From Pseudanabaena sp. PCC 7367 (GTDB lineage: Bacteria > Cyanobacteriota > Cyanobacteriia > Pseudanabaenales > Pseudanabaenaceae): a DNA stretch of 64,000 nt. Every line of letters begins with the position of its first letter. Positions within the stretch are counted from its first letter, which is position 1. Both the position numbers and the translations under genes were made by a program. The notes below the pieces were generated by a model that saw only the letters and a program-made list of their open reading frames with translations, was not told the DNA's origin and ran no database searches. Where the stretch lies: assembly GCF_000317065.1 (NCBI RefSeq), contig NC_019701.1, forward strand, positions 4,493,047 through 4,557,046, given 5' to 3'. Shown in pieces: positions 9,735 to 17,640 of the stretch.

Positions 9735-10220
9735 ATGCAAGACGCTATTACCTCTGTCATCAACTCCTCCGACGTTCAGGGTAAGTACCTTGACGCCGCC
9801 GCCATGGAAAGGCTAAAAGGCTATTTTGCAACTGGTGAGCTGCGTGTTCGCGCTGCTGGTGCGATCGCTGCCAATGCTGCCACGATCGTTAAAGAAGCTG
9901 TAGCCAAGTCGTTGCTATATTCTGATGTAACCCGTCCCGGTGGCAACATGTACACCACCCGTCGTTACGCTGCCTGTATTCGTGACCTTGACTACTATCT
10001 GCGCTATGCTACCTATGCCATGCTAGCTGGCGATCCTTCCATCCTCGATGAGCGTGTACTCAATGGTTTGAAAGAAACCTATAGCTCCCTGGGTGTGCCC
10101 GTAACCTCCACCATCCAAGCAATCCAAGCCATGAAAGAAGTAACTGCTTCCTTGGTTGGCGCTGATGCTGGTAAGGAAATGGGTGTATATCTAGACTACA
10201 TCTGCTCCGGTCTAAGCTAG
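9735..10220 (+). CDS. apcB: Allophycocyanin beta subunit
   Basis: ApcB pairs with ApcA in the phycobilisome core. The 161-residue product has the chromophore cysteine C81 in [17 protein letters not shown]. Asn71, in [11 protein letters not shown], is at the position usually gamma-methylated in beta-type subunits. The 180-base gap after apcA contains no gene. Co-transcription with apcA and apcC is expected from order and strand. Confidence 0.99.
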   Translation: MQDAITSVINSSDVQGKYLDAAAMERLKGYFATGELRVRAAGAIAANAATIVKEAVAKSLLYSDVTRPGGNMYTTRRYAACIRDLDYYLRYATYAMLAGDPSILDERVLNGLKETYSSLGVPVTSTIQAIQAMKEVTASLVGADAGKEMGVYLDYICSGLS

Positions 10221-10493
10221 GCTATTTATTAGATAGCTTCTAGATTTCTAGATTAGATTAGGAATTGCAGCAAGCGGTAGCGGTAGGCAGCCCATTTCAA
10301 GGCATTGCAGGCTGTTTAGCTTCAAAGCATTGACCTGTGGTTACCTATTGCGCCGCTTCAGCTATATTCGGTTATTTCTAGCGCTGAAACTATATTCAAG
10401 ATTTAAAAAAAATCTCAGCCAATTTATTTCCATACCAATTAGATTAATTCAGATTAATTCAGATAAAAATTTTTTAAAGGAGATTGTATAGCC
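10221..10493. other. apcB-apcC intercistronic region
   Basis: These 273 bases hold short inverted segments (cagcc ... ggctg at about 10288-10314) that could form a weak hairpin. This would fit the lower linker than subunit expression typical of such operons. A 10-bp tandem repeat agattaattc lies at 10441-10460, and a good Shine-Dalgarno (AAGGAGAT, 10477-10484) precedes apcC. Confidence 0.4.
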
Positions 10494-10697
10494 ATGCGCA
10501 TGTTTAAGATTACTGCCTGCGTGCCTAGCCAAACCCGGATTCGGACTCAACGCGAACTACAAAATACTTTCTTTACCAAGTTAGTACCCTACGATAATTG
10601 GTTTGCCGAGCAGCAACGGATTATGAAAATGGGTGGCACAATCATGAAGGTGGAATTGGCTTCTGGTAAGGTTGGCCGTAATACTGGCAATTCCTAG
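10494..10697 (+). CDS. apcC: Phycobilisome 7.8 kDa core linker
   Basis: ApcC (LC7.8) caps and stabilises allophycocyanin trimers in the phycobilisome core. The 67-residue product starts MRMFKITACVPSQTRIRTQR and contains NTFFTKLVPYDNWFAEQQRI, nearly identical to known ApcC proteins. The strong AAGGAGAT ten bases before the ATG decides the start. It closes the apc operon. About 140 bases downstream the IS1 element has inserted, so the operon itself is intact. Confidence 0.98.
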   Translation: MRMFKITACVPSQTRIRTQRELQNTFFTKLVPYDNWFAEQQRIMKMGGTIMKVELASGKVGRNTGNS

Positions 10698-10711
10698 TTT
10701 GGTTACTTTTT

Positions 10712-10735
10712 TAGTAGAACTATTAGTAGAACTAG
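10712..10735. repeat. 12-bp tandem repeat after apcC
   Basis: Two copies of tagtagaacta[t/t]-type units (tagtagaactat, tagtagaactag) lie just past the apcC stop, matching at 11 of 12 positions. Confidence 0.8.
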
Positions 10736-10845
10736 CAGAGAGCCTGAAGCTAATGTTTGCATGGTGCGATCGCCTACCAGGAGTTGCTTAAATCCTCGCC
10801 ATCATAATTATATTTTTGCCAATTAAATAAATTAAAGTGGTAGTG

Positions 10846-11247
10846 CTATACAAGTAAGGATGAGTTGTAATGATGCACAAATAACCAGATAGCGCCAACA
10901 TGGTTAGCTAACTTTTTCGAGAAAGAAAGAGATTTGCGAACCAGTCTTGAAGCTCTTTGCCTAAGAGTGCAATTAAATCGCTCAATTTTGTTTGTCAAGC
11001 CTGAACCTTTGTCCACTGGTTGATGACGCATACTCGGAACTACCTGAGCATAGGCACGCCAGAAATCAGTGTAACAAACCGCACATTGTCGATAAACGGG
11101 TGGTAAAGACTGCCATAATCCTTGAGCACCAACCTCATCTCTAGACCCGATATGCACTCCTACGATCTCCTTAGTATTAACATCTATAGCTAACCAAACC
11201 CAAACCTTGACTCGTTTCTTGCCTACAAAAGACCACAGCTCATCCAT
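10846..11247 (-). CDS. insB: IS1-family transposase, catalytic part (InsB)
   Basis: This is the DDE catalytic half of an IS1 transposase. It begins MDELWSFVGKKRVKVWVW and contains CYTDFWRAYAQVVP, then GLTNKIERFNCTLRQRASRLVRKSLSFSK, the standard IS1 C-terminal block with the final Glu. The -1 frame is open upstream of this ATG to the A8 run, reading KKGHLTIQMDELW, so the active product is probably the InsA-InsB fusion made by frameshifting. Residues look complete with no stop. Confidence 0.93.
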   Translation of the reverse strand: MDELWSFVGKKRVKVWVWLAIDVNTKEIVGVHIGSRDEVGAQGLWQSLPPVYRQCAVCYTDFWRAYAQVVPSMRHQPVDKGSGLTNKIERFNCTLRQRASRLVRKSLSFSKKLANHVGAIWLFVHHYNSSLLV

Positions 11248-11255
11248 TTGAATGG

Positions 11256-11567
11256 TTAAGTGCCCTTTTTTTTAGCCTGTACCTGCACTTGTTGGGGCAC
11301 TTGAGCATATTTGTGATTAACATATTGCTGTAGCCATCTTGGTGATACACCTACAACTCTGGCAATACCTGCGAGTGAAACCCTCTCTAGCAGAAGTTTG
11401 TCGATTTGAGCTTTAGTCTCATTAGCGATATATTTCTTCTTAGAATTGGCTACAAATTGTCTATTGCATTGTTTACATTTGAAGTTTTGTTTACCGTTGT
11501 GAATTTTGCCATTTTTGACAATTTTGAGTGAATTGCATCTTGGACAAGTTAGCTTAGATGTATCCAT
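11256..11567 (-). CDS. insA: IS1-family InsA, zinc-ribbon DNA-binding part
   Basis: InsA binds the IS ends and, alone, represses transposition in IS1. The 103-residue product has an N-terminal zinc ribbon CPRCNSLKIVKNG ... FKCKQCNRQF, then a helix-turn-helix (SLAGIARVVGVSPRWLQQYV). Near its end the minus-strand message has GCT, eight A and GGGC (A run at 11266-11273), a slippery A AAA AAA site from which a -1 shift enters the insB frame. The zero frame stops a few codons later. Confidence 0.93.
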   Translation of the reverse strand: MDTSKLTCPRCNSLKIVKNGKIHNGKQNFKCKQCNRQFVANSKKKYIANETKAQIDKLLLERVSLAGIARVVGVSPRWLQQYVNHKYAQVPQQVQVQAKKKGT

Positions 11568-11780
11568 GAGAGAGAATTTTTGTATCTTCTATCCCATTAT
11601 CCTTACTTCTGCATGACTACCATTAAAGTGATAACTCTGCCTGGTGGTGGGGTTTCTCTTTTGTGAGGGCTTTTATTTCAAACTCTGTAGATCGAACAAG
11701 GGCATAATGCTTTAATCGCAACGTTTACGACAACTTTTAGGTGTTGTTTATTTGTTGTATTTAACTGGACTTAACATGAG

Positions 11781-12242
11781 TTATTGATCGCGTTTGACGA
11801 TCGAACTGCTAGAAGTAAGCATTAGTTTTAACTTCAGATCAATCAGCCCAAGCTGTGCCAGACCAATTTGGACATCCCCCTCCAGCACAATCCCAGAGGC
11901 AATAAGCCGATCGAGCAATTCCAGGATCGAGGCATCGCCCGATTCTTGCCCCGGATAATAGCTGCCTGGTTTGGGCAAAAGCTTACCAGCATCCCCCAGG
12001 TCTAAATTAAGCTCCTCTGGATCAATGTCAAGTACCTCGCAAAGGGTGAGCACCTGCTGTTCTAGGGCTTGGAGGCTGTCAACTGCTCGATCGATCTCAG
12101 CTTCAGTGAGCAAATCCGCTTCCATCCGCCTGATGATCTGGGCTTCCATCAATTGGCGCAACAATTCCACCAGGGTCAACACCAATGGCGCTAGCCCAGA
12201 TTTATTTACTTTGATCGGTTGGATCGGCGCATTGTCGCTCAT
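11781..12242 (-). CDS. gvpK: Gas vesicle protein GvpK
   Basis: GvpK is a minor protein needed for gas vesicle assembly in organisms that float. The 153-residue product has LAPLVLTLVELLRQLMEAQIIRRM, a central EEQVLTLCEVLDIDPEELNL-like block (here LEQQVLTLCEVLDIDPEELN), the PGSYYPGQES segment, and a GvpA-like tail beginning GIVLEGDVQIGLAQLGLIDL. All are diagnostic of GvpK. No gvpA, C, N, J, F/L or G gene occurs elsewhere in this window, so the gene is isolated here. It lies 48 bases downstream of the ADP-ribosylglycohydrolase gene on the same strand and may be co-transcribed with it. Confidence 0.93.
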   Translation of the reverse strand: MSDNAPIQPIKVNKSGLAPLVLTLVELLRQLMEAQIIRRMEADLLTEAEIDRAVDSLQALEQQVLTLCEVLDIDPEELNLDLGDAGKLLPKPGSYYPGQESGDASILELLDRLIASGIVLEGDVQIGLAQLGLIDLKLKLMLTSSSSIVKRDQ

Positions 12243-12290
12243 TTAATCATGCTACTAATAATTCCCCGCTTAAACCAGGGTAGAGTTTGC

Positions 12291-13058
12291 TTAGTCAAAT
12301 CGAGCCATGAAAGCCTTGGTCACCTGAAGCAGGCGATCGTCAAGTTTAGCTAGGGCTTGCGTTGCAATCAACTCAGGCACACCCGCATAAAATGCCTCAG
12401 CAATCCCACCGGTAATACAAGCCAGCGTATCACTATCACCACCCAGGGAAATAGCATTACGGATCGCATCCTCAAAATCAGTGGATTCTAGAAAAGCCAC
12501 GATCGCTTCTGGCACTGTTTCCTGGCAGGACTCATTGAATTCATAGACTGGCCGAATTTGCGCAAGCGATCGGCTCAGGTCATAGCCAAACGTCGTTTCA
12601 ATGTAAGTCTTTATGTCAGCTTTGGGTTTACCAGTCCGCGCCAGGAAGATCGCCGCTGCCGTAGCTTGTGCCCCCTTGATCCCCTCTGGATGGTTATGGG
12701 TTACCGTCGCACTTTCCTCTGCCACCTTTAAAACAGTTTCCAAATCATTGAAAGCAAAGCCCACCGGACTAACCCGCATGGCCGAACCATTTCCCCAACT
12801 GTTGTAGGGTTGGCTATTGGTGGAACTAGCCCAGGCATGGAATCTAGCGCCATAGCTCTCATGGGGATAGAGTTGATAGTATTTCTTGATGCTGTCAGTA
12901 TAGTTGCCGCCATTCAGGATCACATCGGCGATCGCCACCGTTAGCACCGTATCGTCAGTAAAGAAAGAATTGGGCGCAAAAAATTCAAACTGCTTAGTTT
13001 TTATATTGTCAAATTCATAGACTGAACCGACAATATCACCTACGATCGCCCCTAACAT
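12291..13058 (-). CDS. ADP-ribosylglycohydrolase family protein
   Basis: This is a 255-residue DraG/ARH-fold hydrolase, which removes ADP-ribose from proteins or related ADP-ribosyl compounds using two Mg ions. It opens MLGAIVGDIVGSVYEF, has the first metal motif FTDDTVLTVA near residue 34, a conserved NGSAMRVSPVG segment, and the C-terminal metal motif GGDSDTLACITGGIAEAFYAG. All ligand Asp/Thr residues are present, so activity is likely. The substrate cannot be read from sequence. No ADP-ribosyltransferase or nitrogenase gene is nearby, so a DraG role in nitrogen fixation is not supported. It precedes gvpK on the same strand. Confidence 0.92.
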   Translation of the reverse strand: MLGAIVGDIVGSVYEFDNIKTKQFEFFAPNSFFTDDTVLTVAIADVILNGGNYTDSIKKYYQLYPHESYGARFHAWASSTNSQPYNSWGNGSAMRVSPVGFAFNDLETVLKVAEESATVTHNHPEGIKGAQATAAAIFLARTGKPKADIKTYIETTFGYDLSRSLAQIRPVYEFNESCQETVPEAIVAFLESTDFEDAIRNAISLGGDSDTLACITGGIAEAFYAGVPELIATQALAKLDDRLLQVTKAFMARFD

Positions 13059-13367
13059 AATTTCCTGGCCAAATTTCTACGCAAAGCTGCATCCTAGTTT
13101 AGCGGATTGCTAAGTTTTTATTGATGTGATCAATATTTTACTCCCTCAACAATCTAGACATTTTCTCTAGCAATATTGCCATCTTGTAAATCAGGTTGGG
13201 GCATAATTAAATTAACTCTTGCAAAGTTTGGATGCTGTGTAGTGAGCGGCGCAAAATTTCAGCTCTTGTGTAAAAATTTAGGCAAGAAGTCTTGATCTGT
13301 ATGTAAAGCCTCTTGCAATTTTAGTCGCCTAGAGTCAATTGCTAAAGCCAAAGAGAAAACAAGGAAT
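13059..13367. other. Intergenic, divergent promoters
   Basis: This region separates two divergent genes. No RNA, repeat or terminator is recognisable. An AAGGA lies right before the downstream ATG. Confidence 0.4.
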
Positions 13368-13847
13368 ATGATGTTCAGCAGATCCAGAATGAAATTGATC
13401 GCCCTAACCTTAGTTTTAGCTAGCCCGATTGGTGGCTTCGGCATTACTGATAAGCAGGCCACAGCGGCAACAATCGCACCAACAACTTTACAGACCATAG
13501 ACCACAGCACGATCGCCCAGGCCAATAAGCAGTATGAATGTCAGCAGATCGCTAATGTGTTTAGCATGGGGAATGGCTTCCAGAATACTGGCAATTTAAA
13601 CTCTTCCCAGAACCTGATTGATAATTTGCTGGTGGGGATGCAGGGCTTGAGCCTGAGCGATCCCAAGTTGCGAAGCTTGCAAACTCGCTATATTCAGTAT
13701 TTTAGTGCGGCTAGCCAAACCCTGACCGCCGGGAGTCAGTCGGCCAATGATGATGCCCAATTAGAACGATTAATCACCCTTGCCCAGGTAAATAGCAGCC
13801 TTGGTAGTTCTCTGGGGCAGGAATTGGTGGAATATTGTTTGCAATAG
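13368..13847 (+). CDS. Small secreted protein of unknown function
   Basis: I do not recognise this 159-residue protein. It has a basic N-terminus and hydrophobic stretch (MKLIALTLVLASPIGGFGI) like a Sec signal peptide, with plausible cleavage near ATA-ATI around residue 36. Two cysteines, at YECQQIA and EYCLQ near the end, could form a disulphide. The mature part is Ser/Gln/Asn-rich and probably helical, and resembles small periplasmic proteins of cyanobacteria. Possible starts are ATG at 13368, 13371 or 13389; the last gives the most typical signal peptide, while AAGGA at 13361-13365 favours the first two. It is transcribed alone, toward the terminator of the next gene. Confidence 0.7.
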   Translation: MMFSRSRMKLIALTLVLASPIGGFGITDKQATAATIAPTTLQTIDHSTIAQANKQYECQQIANVFSMGNGFQNTGNLNSSQNLIDNLLVGMQGLSLSDPKLRSLQTRYIQYFSAASQTLTAGSQSANDDAQLERLITLAQVNSSLGSSLGQELVEYCLQ

Positions 13848-13923
13848 ATCACCAGCTATTGATAAGGGGGCATCAGTTTTTTAAATTGAGCGCTCCCATT
13901 ACGGATAAATAAAAATACTAAAC

Positions 13924-13966
13924 AAAAAAAGACGATCGCGCCTAAATTTTAGGGGCAGCGATCGCC
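13924..13966 (-). terminator. Rho-independent terminator of the beta-helix/RTX gene
   Basis: Read on the minus strand, an imperfect 36-base hairpin (stem arms 13931-13947 and 13950-13966, outer arms based on GCGATCG/CGATCGT) is followed by seven T. It lies about 60 bases after the stop at 14025. Confidence 0.85.
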
Positions 13967-14024
13967 ATATATTATGCAGATTTATCAGCGAACTGACTAA
14001 CCGCTTGAGATTACTTAAAACTAC

Positions 14025-16379
14025 TTAGACAAACACCAAATCAGTGACGGTGTTAATCATCTGCTGCTGCACGATCGCCACCAGATCGCCACCGTTGAAG
14101 ATGCCCTGACCAGTGAGATTATTTACCGTGGTATTCGGCACAAACGTATAGTCGGCCAACATGCCATTCAGCACGATCGTATCCGCGCCAGAGTTGAAAT
14201 CGCTGATGTAGGCAAAGTCGGCATTACCGTTACCCAGGTAATATGCACCAAAGCTAGCGCCGAGGATAAAAGTATCTGCACCAGCACCGCCACCACCAGT
14301 GAGGCGATCGAATTCTCCAGTACCAGTGCCGCCGCAAGCACCATCCATCGTGTCGTTGCCTGCCCCACCGTTGAGGAAGTCATTGCCCAGGCCACCACCA
14401 AGGAAGTCATTACCTAAACCGCCATTGACCCGATCGATGCCATCACTGCCGAACAGGCTGTCATCACCACCGTTGCCATTGATTGTGTTGTTATTGGCAT
14501 CACCGACGATCGTGTCAGAGCCGGGGGTACCAAAGGAAGTATTACCAAAGACCAGAACACCCGCGGAGTTTTGCAATTCAAACGCACCGATGTCAATTCG
14601 GCCACCAAAGACCCGATCGAAGCCTGTACCACGCTGATCGAAGTCAGGGGGAGCGACGAAGTTAGGATCGCCATTGTTGATCGCTACGCTACAGCCATCG
14701 CCCAAAGCATGAGTTTCAGTTGGGCCACCATTGTCGGCCAGGGGAGAAAGGCCAGGATCGATCGGATCCATTGCCGTGCCCACAAAGTCATCGTTGGCGT
14801 TGGGAATGCCAGCGGGGAAAATACCCTCAACGCTAGTATTATCACCGATCAGGTTAAAACCACTGGAAACAATTGGACTACCATTAGAGTCGAAAATATC
14901 GGGGCTATTGGTAATAGCAGTATTGGTAGCAATAATTGTATTACCAATGGTCAGGCTAGTTGTATAGGTGGAAATCCCACCCCCAAAATTTGCTTCGTTC
15001 TCAGCGATCGTGGTGTTATTGATATCTACAGTAGAAATACCAAAGTAAGCTCCGCCACCAAAGTCTGCGGCAGTATTACCACTAATGGTACTGTTGGTAA
15101 TATCAACAGTATCTCCATCAAAGACAAAAAGGCCACCACCTCCAGGAGCTCCAAAGAAAGGAGCGGCATTCCCATTGGTGACGTTGCTGCTAATAGTGCT
15201 GTTCTCAATTGTGAGCTGATTATTGTTAAATATATAAACACCGCCACCCCCTTCGCCATCGGCAGTGTTGCCACTAATAGTTGTATCAGTGATCTCAACG
15301 GTATTATTGTAAAGGCTGAATGTACCACCGCCAGCTCCACCGGCACTGTTGCCACTGATGGTACTTTCAGTGATAGTTAGGCTAGGATTGGGATTCATAC
15401 CACTAGCTGCATAGGTATGAACCCCACCACCATCACCACCAGACGTATTACCAGACACTGTGCTAAGAGTGATTGTAATATCGTTGCCGTTATTGCCATA
15501 AATACCACCACCGTTATCATTGGCAGCATCATTATTACTGACAATTGAATTGGTGAGCGTCAGATTACCATCATTAGCAAAGTAAAGACCACCACCGTCA
15601 CTATCCGCAGTATTACCACTAATTGTAGTGTTGGTGATATTAACAATGCCATAATCCTGAAAGTGGAGACCACCGCCATCATCACTGGTATAGTTGTTAT
15701 TGATGAATGAATCGGTAATAGTTGCATTCCAGTCATCGTGGAAATGGGCACCACCACCATCGTCAGCAGCAGTATTACCAGAAATGGTACTACCGGTAAT
15801 AGTTGCTGTACCGCCATCATAAAAGTACATGCCACCGCCATAAGAATTGGTGGCAGTGTTGTTAGTGATTTCGCTGTTGATAATGCTAATAGTATGGTCA
15901 TTGTAGCCAGCGATCCCACCACCTGCATTATCCGCAGTGTTGCCCGTGATCGTGCTGTCGGTCACGTTCAAGGTTGCGCCAGAAATCAAATCGATCGCGC
16001 CGCCATCTTCACCAGCAGCGGTCACATTACCACCAGTGAGAACCAAATTATCAATATTCAGCGTCGCGCCCGCATTGAGCACATCAAAAATCCGATCGTC
16101 GCCTAGGCCCGTGGCATCGACAGTAGCTTGGGCAGCGCCATCGGTCTCGATCGTAATCGTATCCGCATTGAGAATATCTAGATCGCCAGTTGCGGCTACA
16201 TCTTCACCCGCCCCCACCAGGGTCAGAGTATAGATCAGACCACTTTCCAGGACGATCGTATCGACCGCATCGGCATTGGTATTCGCTTCGATGATCGCTT
16301 CGCGCAAACTATCACCAACACCAAGCCCAAGGCCACCGTCATTTTCGTCCAGCGTCGTTGTAACGTTAATTACTGCCAT
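14025..16379 (-). CDS. Large beta-helix surface protein with RTX calcium-binding C-terminus
   Basis: A 784-residue protein in three parts. Residues 1-40 match the CSLREA-like start (DSLREAIIEANTN). Residues about 40-540 form a right-handed parallel beta helix of some 15 turns built on the repeat ITxSTISGNTAxxxGGG, as in polymorphic outer membrane proteins. Near 560-620 is a choice-of-anchor Q type end (LADNGGPTETHAL ... DQRGTGFDRVFGGRIDIGAFE). Residues about 640-740 carry six or so GGxGNDxLxGG hemolysin-type repeats that bind calcium. There is no N-terminal signal peptide, so type I secretion through the C-terminus is likely. A GAGGAG at 16390-16395, ten bases before the ATG, supports the start. 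An adhesive or cell-surface role is inferred. Confidence 0.9.
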   Translation of the reverse strand: MAVINVTTTLDENDGGLGLGVGDSLREAIIEANTNADAVDTIVLESGLIYTLTLVGAGEDVAATGDLDILNADTITIETDGAAQATVDATGLGDDRIFDVLNAGATLNIDNLVLTGGNVTAAGEDGGAIDLISGATLNVTDSTITGNTADNAGGGIAGYNDHTISIINSEITNNTATNSYGGGMYFYDGGTATITGSTISGNTAADDGGGAHFHDDWNATITDSFINNNYTSDDGGGLHFQDYGIVNITNTTISGNTADSDGGGLYFANDGNLTLTNSIVSNNDAANDNGGGIYGNNGNDITITLSTVSGNTSGGDGGGVHTYAASGMNPNPSLTITESTISGNSAGGAGGGTFSLYNNTVEITDTTISGNTADGEGGGGVYIFNNNQLTIENSTISSNVTNGNAAPFFGAPGGGGLFVFDGDTVDITNSTISGNTAADFGGGAYFGISTVDINNTTIAENEANFGGGISTYTTSLTIGNTIIATNTAITNSPDIFDSNGSPIVSSGFNLIGDNTSVEGIFPAGIPNANDDFVGTAMDPIDPGLSPLADNGGPTETHALGDGCSVAINNGDPNFVAPPDFDQRGTGFDRVFGGRIDIGAFELQNSAGVLVFGNTSFGTPGSDTIVGDANNNTINGNGGDDSLFGSDGIDRVNGGLGNDFLGGGLGNDFLNGGAGNDTMDGACGGTGTGEFDRLTGGGGAGADTFILGASFGAYYLGNGNADFAYISDFNSGADTIVLNGMLADYTFVPNTTVNNLTGQGIFNGGDLVAIVQQQMINTVTDLVFV

Positions 16380-16848
16380 TCAGTCAAAACTCCTCACATA
16401 AGAGCAAATAGTTAAAAGTCAAAACCATAATAAGGCAAAAAACTCGAGCAAAGAAAAATAGATATTGCTTGTTCAACTCACAGACCAAAATCACGATCGA
16501 GGCGATATGCATCCTGTAGTTGAGCGGATATCGTCAGAAGCTTTTCAGGCATTGAATATAGAGCCGCAGATTTCTGGAATGGTTCTGCTGCGATCGCCTT
16601 ATGGCCAGTCAATCAGGCCTGAATTATGGTTGCTGCTTAATAAAAATTTGGAATACCTTTTTACTTTTTAGCTTGACTCTGTTAACCTTTGCTTGTAAAA
16701 ATTCTCCAATTAAACCAAACCCCTAGATCTAGGGTTTGCATAAATGTATATCCTTTGCTGATTCATGCTTGGAGAATGACTATCACCCTAATACTGCGCA
16801 CCGCTCCGATCGATACCTACTAAATATATTGCTCAAGGCTCAAGTTAA
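16380..16848. other. Intergenic with one possible small ORF
   Basis: This is a divergent promoter region between the RTX protein and parA. Apart from the small open frame listed separately I see no gene, and no clear promoter boxes. Confidence 0.4.
16507..16671 (+). CDS. Possible 54-residue protein, unrecognised
   Basis: The open frame starts at ATG 16507, with GAGG seven bases before it. The product, MHPVVERISSEAFQALNIEP onward, has balanced amino-acid composition like a real protein, but no family is recognised. The frame continues upstream to a TTG at 16465. It could equally be chance; it lies between the RTX gene and parA. Confidence 0.25.
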   Translation: MHPVVERISSEAFQALNIEPQISGMVLLRSPYGQSIRPELWLLLNKNLEYLFTF

Positions 16849-17640
16849 ATGGCTAAGGTAATAGCATTCACCAATAACAAAGGCGGCACCGGCAAGTCCA
16901 CGCTATGTGCCAATTCTGCCAAAATCACAGCAATGACAGGAGCGCGGGTTTTAGTGATCGATATGACCTCGCAAACCACCAGTAGTAGCTTGTTTTTAGG
17001 CGAAATAGAAGCGATCGAAGAAGCCGATACAATTCTGTCGATCCTCAAGAAACGTCCCGATAAACACATCGAAGAATTAGTATATGAAAGCCCCAAAGGG
17101 ATTGATGTGATTGCTTCCCACGTATCAATGGCAGAGGCAGTTACCCAGCTTTCCGCAATGCAAATGGGCAAGGAAGGCGCACTCAAGCGCGAGATCGATC
17201 GCATCGTTAATGACTATGACTATATCTTTATTGATAGCCCCGGCGATCTCAATGAGCTAACCGCCAATGCCCTGGTGCCAGCGGATAAGGTCTTAATCCC
17301 AACCCGCCTCAACCGCACCGACTTTCAATGCACCGAAACCACAATCCGTTTTATTAAGGAGGCCGAGGCTTTCATTGGGGCACGCCAAACCAAGGTAATA
17401 ATTAATATGCTCGACGATCGCTACTTGCCCTCTGGGATTTGGTCGGCCTCACACACCGGCAAATTATATGGCCTCGCCCAAAAAACCTTTAGTGATGTAC
17501 TATCCCCCGTAACTATTCCCGATAGTGCCGATATTCGGACTGCCTTCGATCGGGGACTAACCCTGGTGGAATATAAACCAGACGGCGAAGCAGCCAAGCG
17601 AATCAAAGAATTAGTGAAATGTGAGGTGATCAGTGAGTGA
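16849..17640 (+). CDS. ParA/MinD-type ATPase
   Basis: A 263-residue ParA-family ATPase, which forms dynamic patterns on the nucleoid to position cargo. The deviant Walker A NNKGGTGKST is at residues 9-18 with the signature lysine K11. The switch/A' box VLVIDMTSQTTSSS replaces the usual DxDPQ(G/C)N with TSQ. The Walker B is YDYIFIDSPGDL. No HTH precedes it, so it is the small, chromosomal orphan type. The next gene overlaps it by 8 bases and encodes a coiled-coil protein, the usual arrangement of a ParA with its cargo adaptor. It is not near parB or an origin, so chromosome partition is unlikely; positioning of a cell structure is inferred. Confidence 0.9.
   Translation: MAKVIAFTNNKGGTGKSTLCANSAKITAMTGARVLVIDMTSQTTSSSLFLGEIEAIEEADTILSILKKRPDKHIEELVYESPKGIDVIASHVSMAEAVTQLSAMQMGKEGALKREIDRIVNDYDYIFIDSPGDLNELTANALVPADKVLIPTRLNRTDFQCTETTIRFIKEAEAFIGARQTKVIINMLDDRYLPSGIWSASHTGKLYGLAQKTFSDVLSPVTIPDSADIRTAFDRGLTLVEYKPDGEAAKRIKELVKCEVISE

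Larger units (their letters stand above)
10839..11621 (-). mobile_element. IS1-family insertion sequence, intact with 8-bp target duplication
   Basis: A 783-bp element with terminal inverted repeats at 10839-10861 and 11599-11621, both starting GGTAGT and sharing AAGTAAGGAT; 18 of 23 positions match. It is flanked by identical 8-bp copies of attaaagt at 10831-10838 and 11622-11629, the size IS1 elements generate. It carries insA and insB on the minus strand, joined by a programmed -1 frameshift site. The target lies between apcC and gvpK and no gene is broken. Exact target repeats and open frames suggest a recent insertion. Confidence 0.93.

Noticed and set aside
12291..13058. Calling the ADP-ribosylglycohydrolase DraG of nitrogen fixation
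   Set aside because: No draT or nif genes are present and the family has many other roles.
14571..15380. Long plus-strand frame inside the beta-helix gene
   Set aside because: It is an antisense shadow produced by the regular Gly/Asn/Thr repeat codons of the real gene.
16384..16405. Yfr1-like small RNA core (actcctcaca)
   Set aside because: The segment is the reverse complement of the GAGGAG ribosome site of the RTX gene, and it lacks the rest of the Yfr1 structure.
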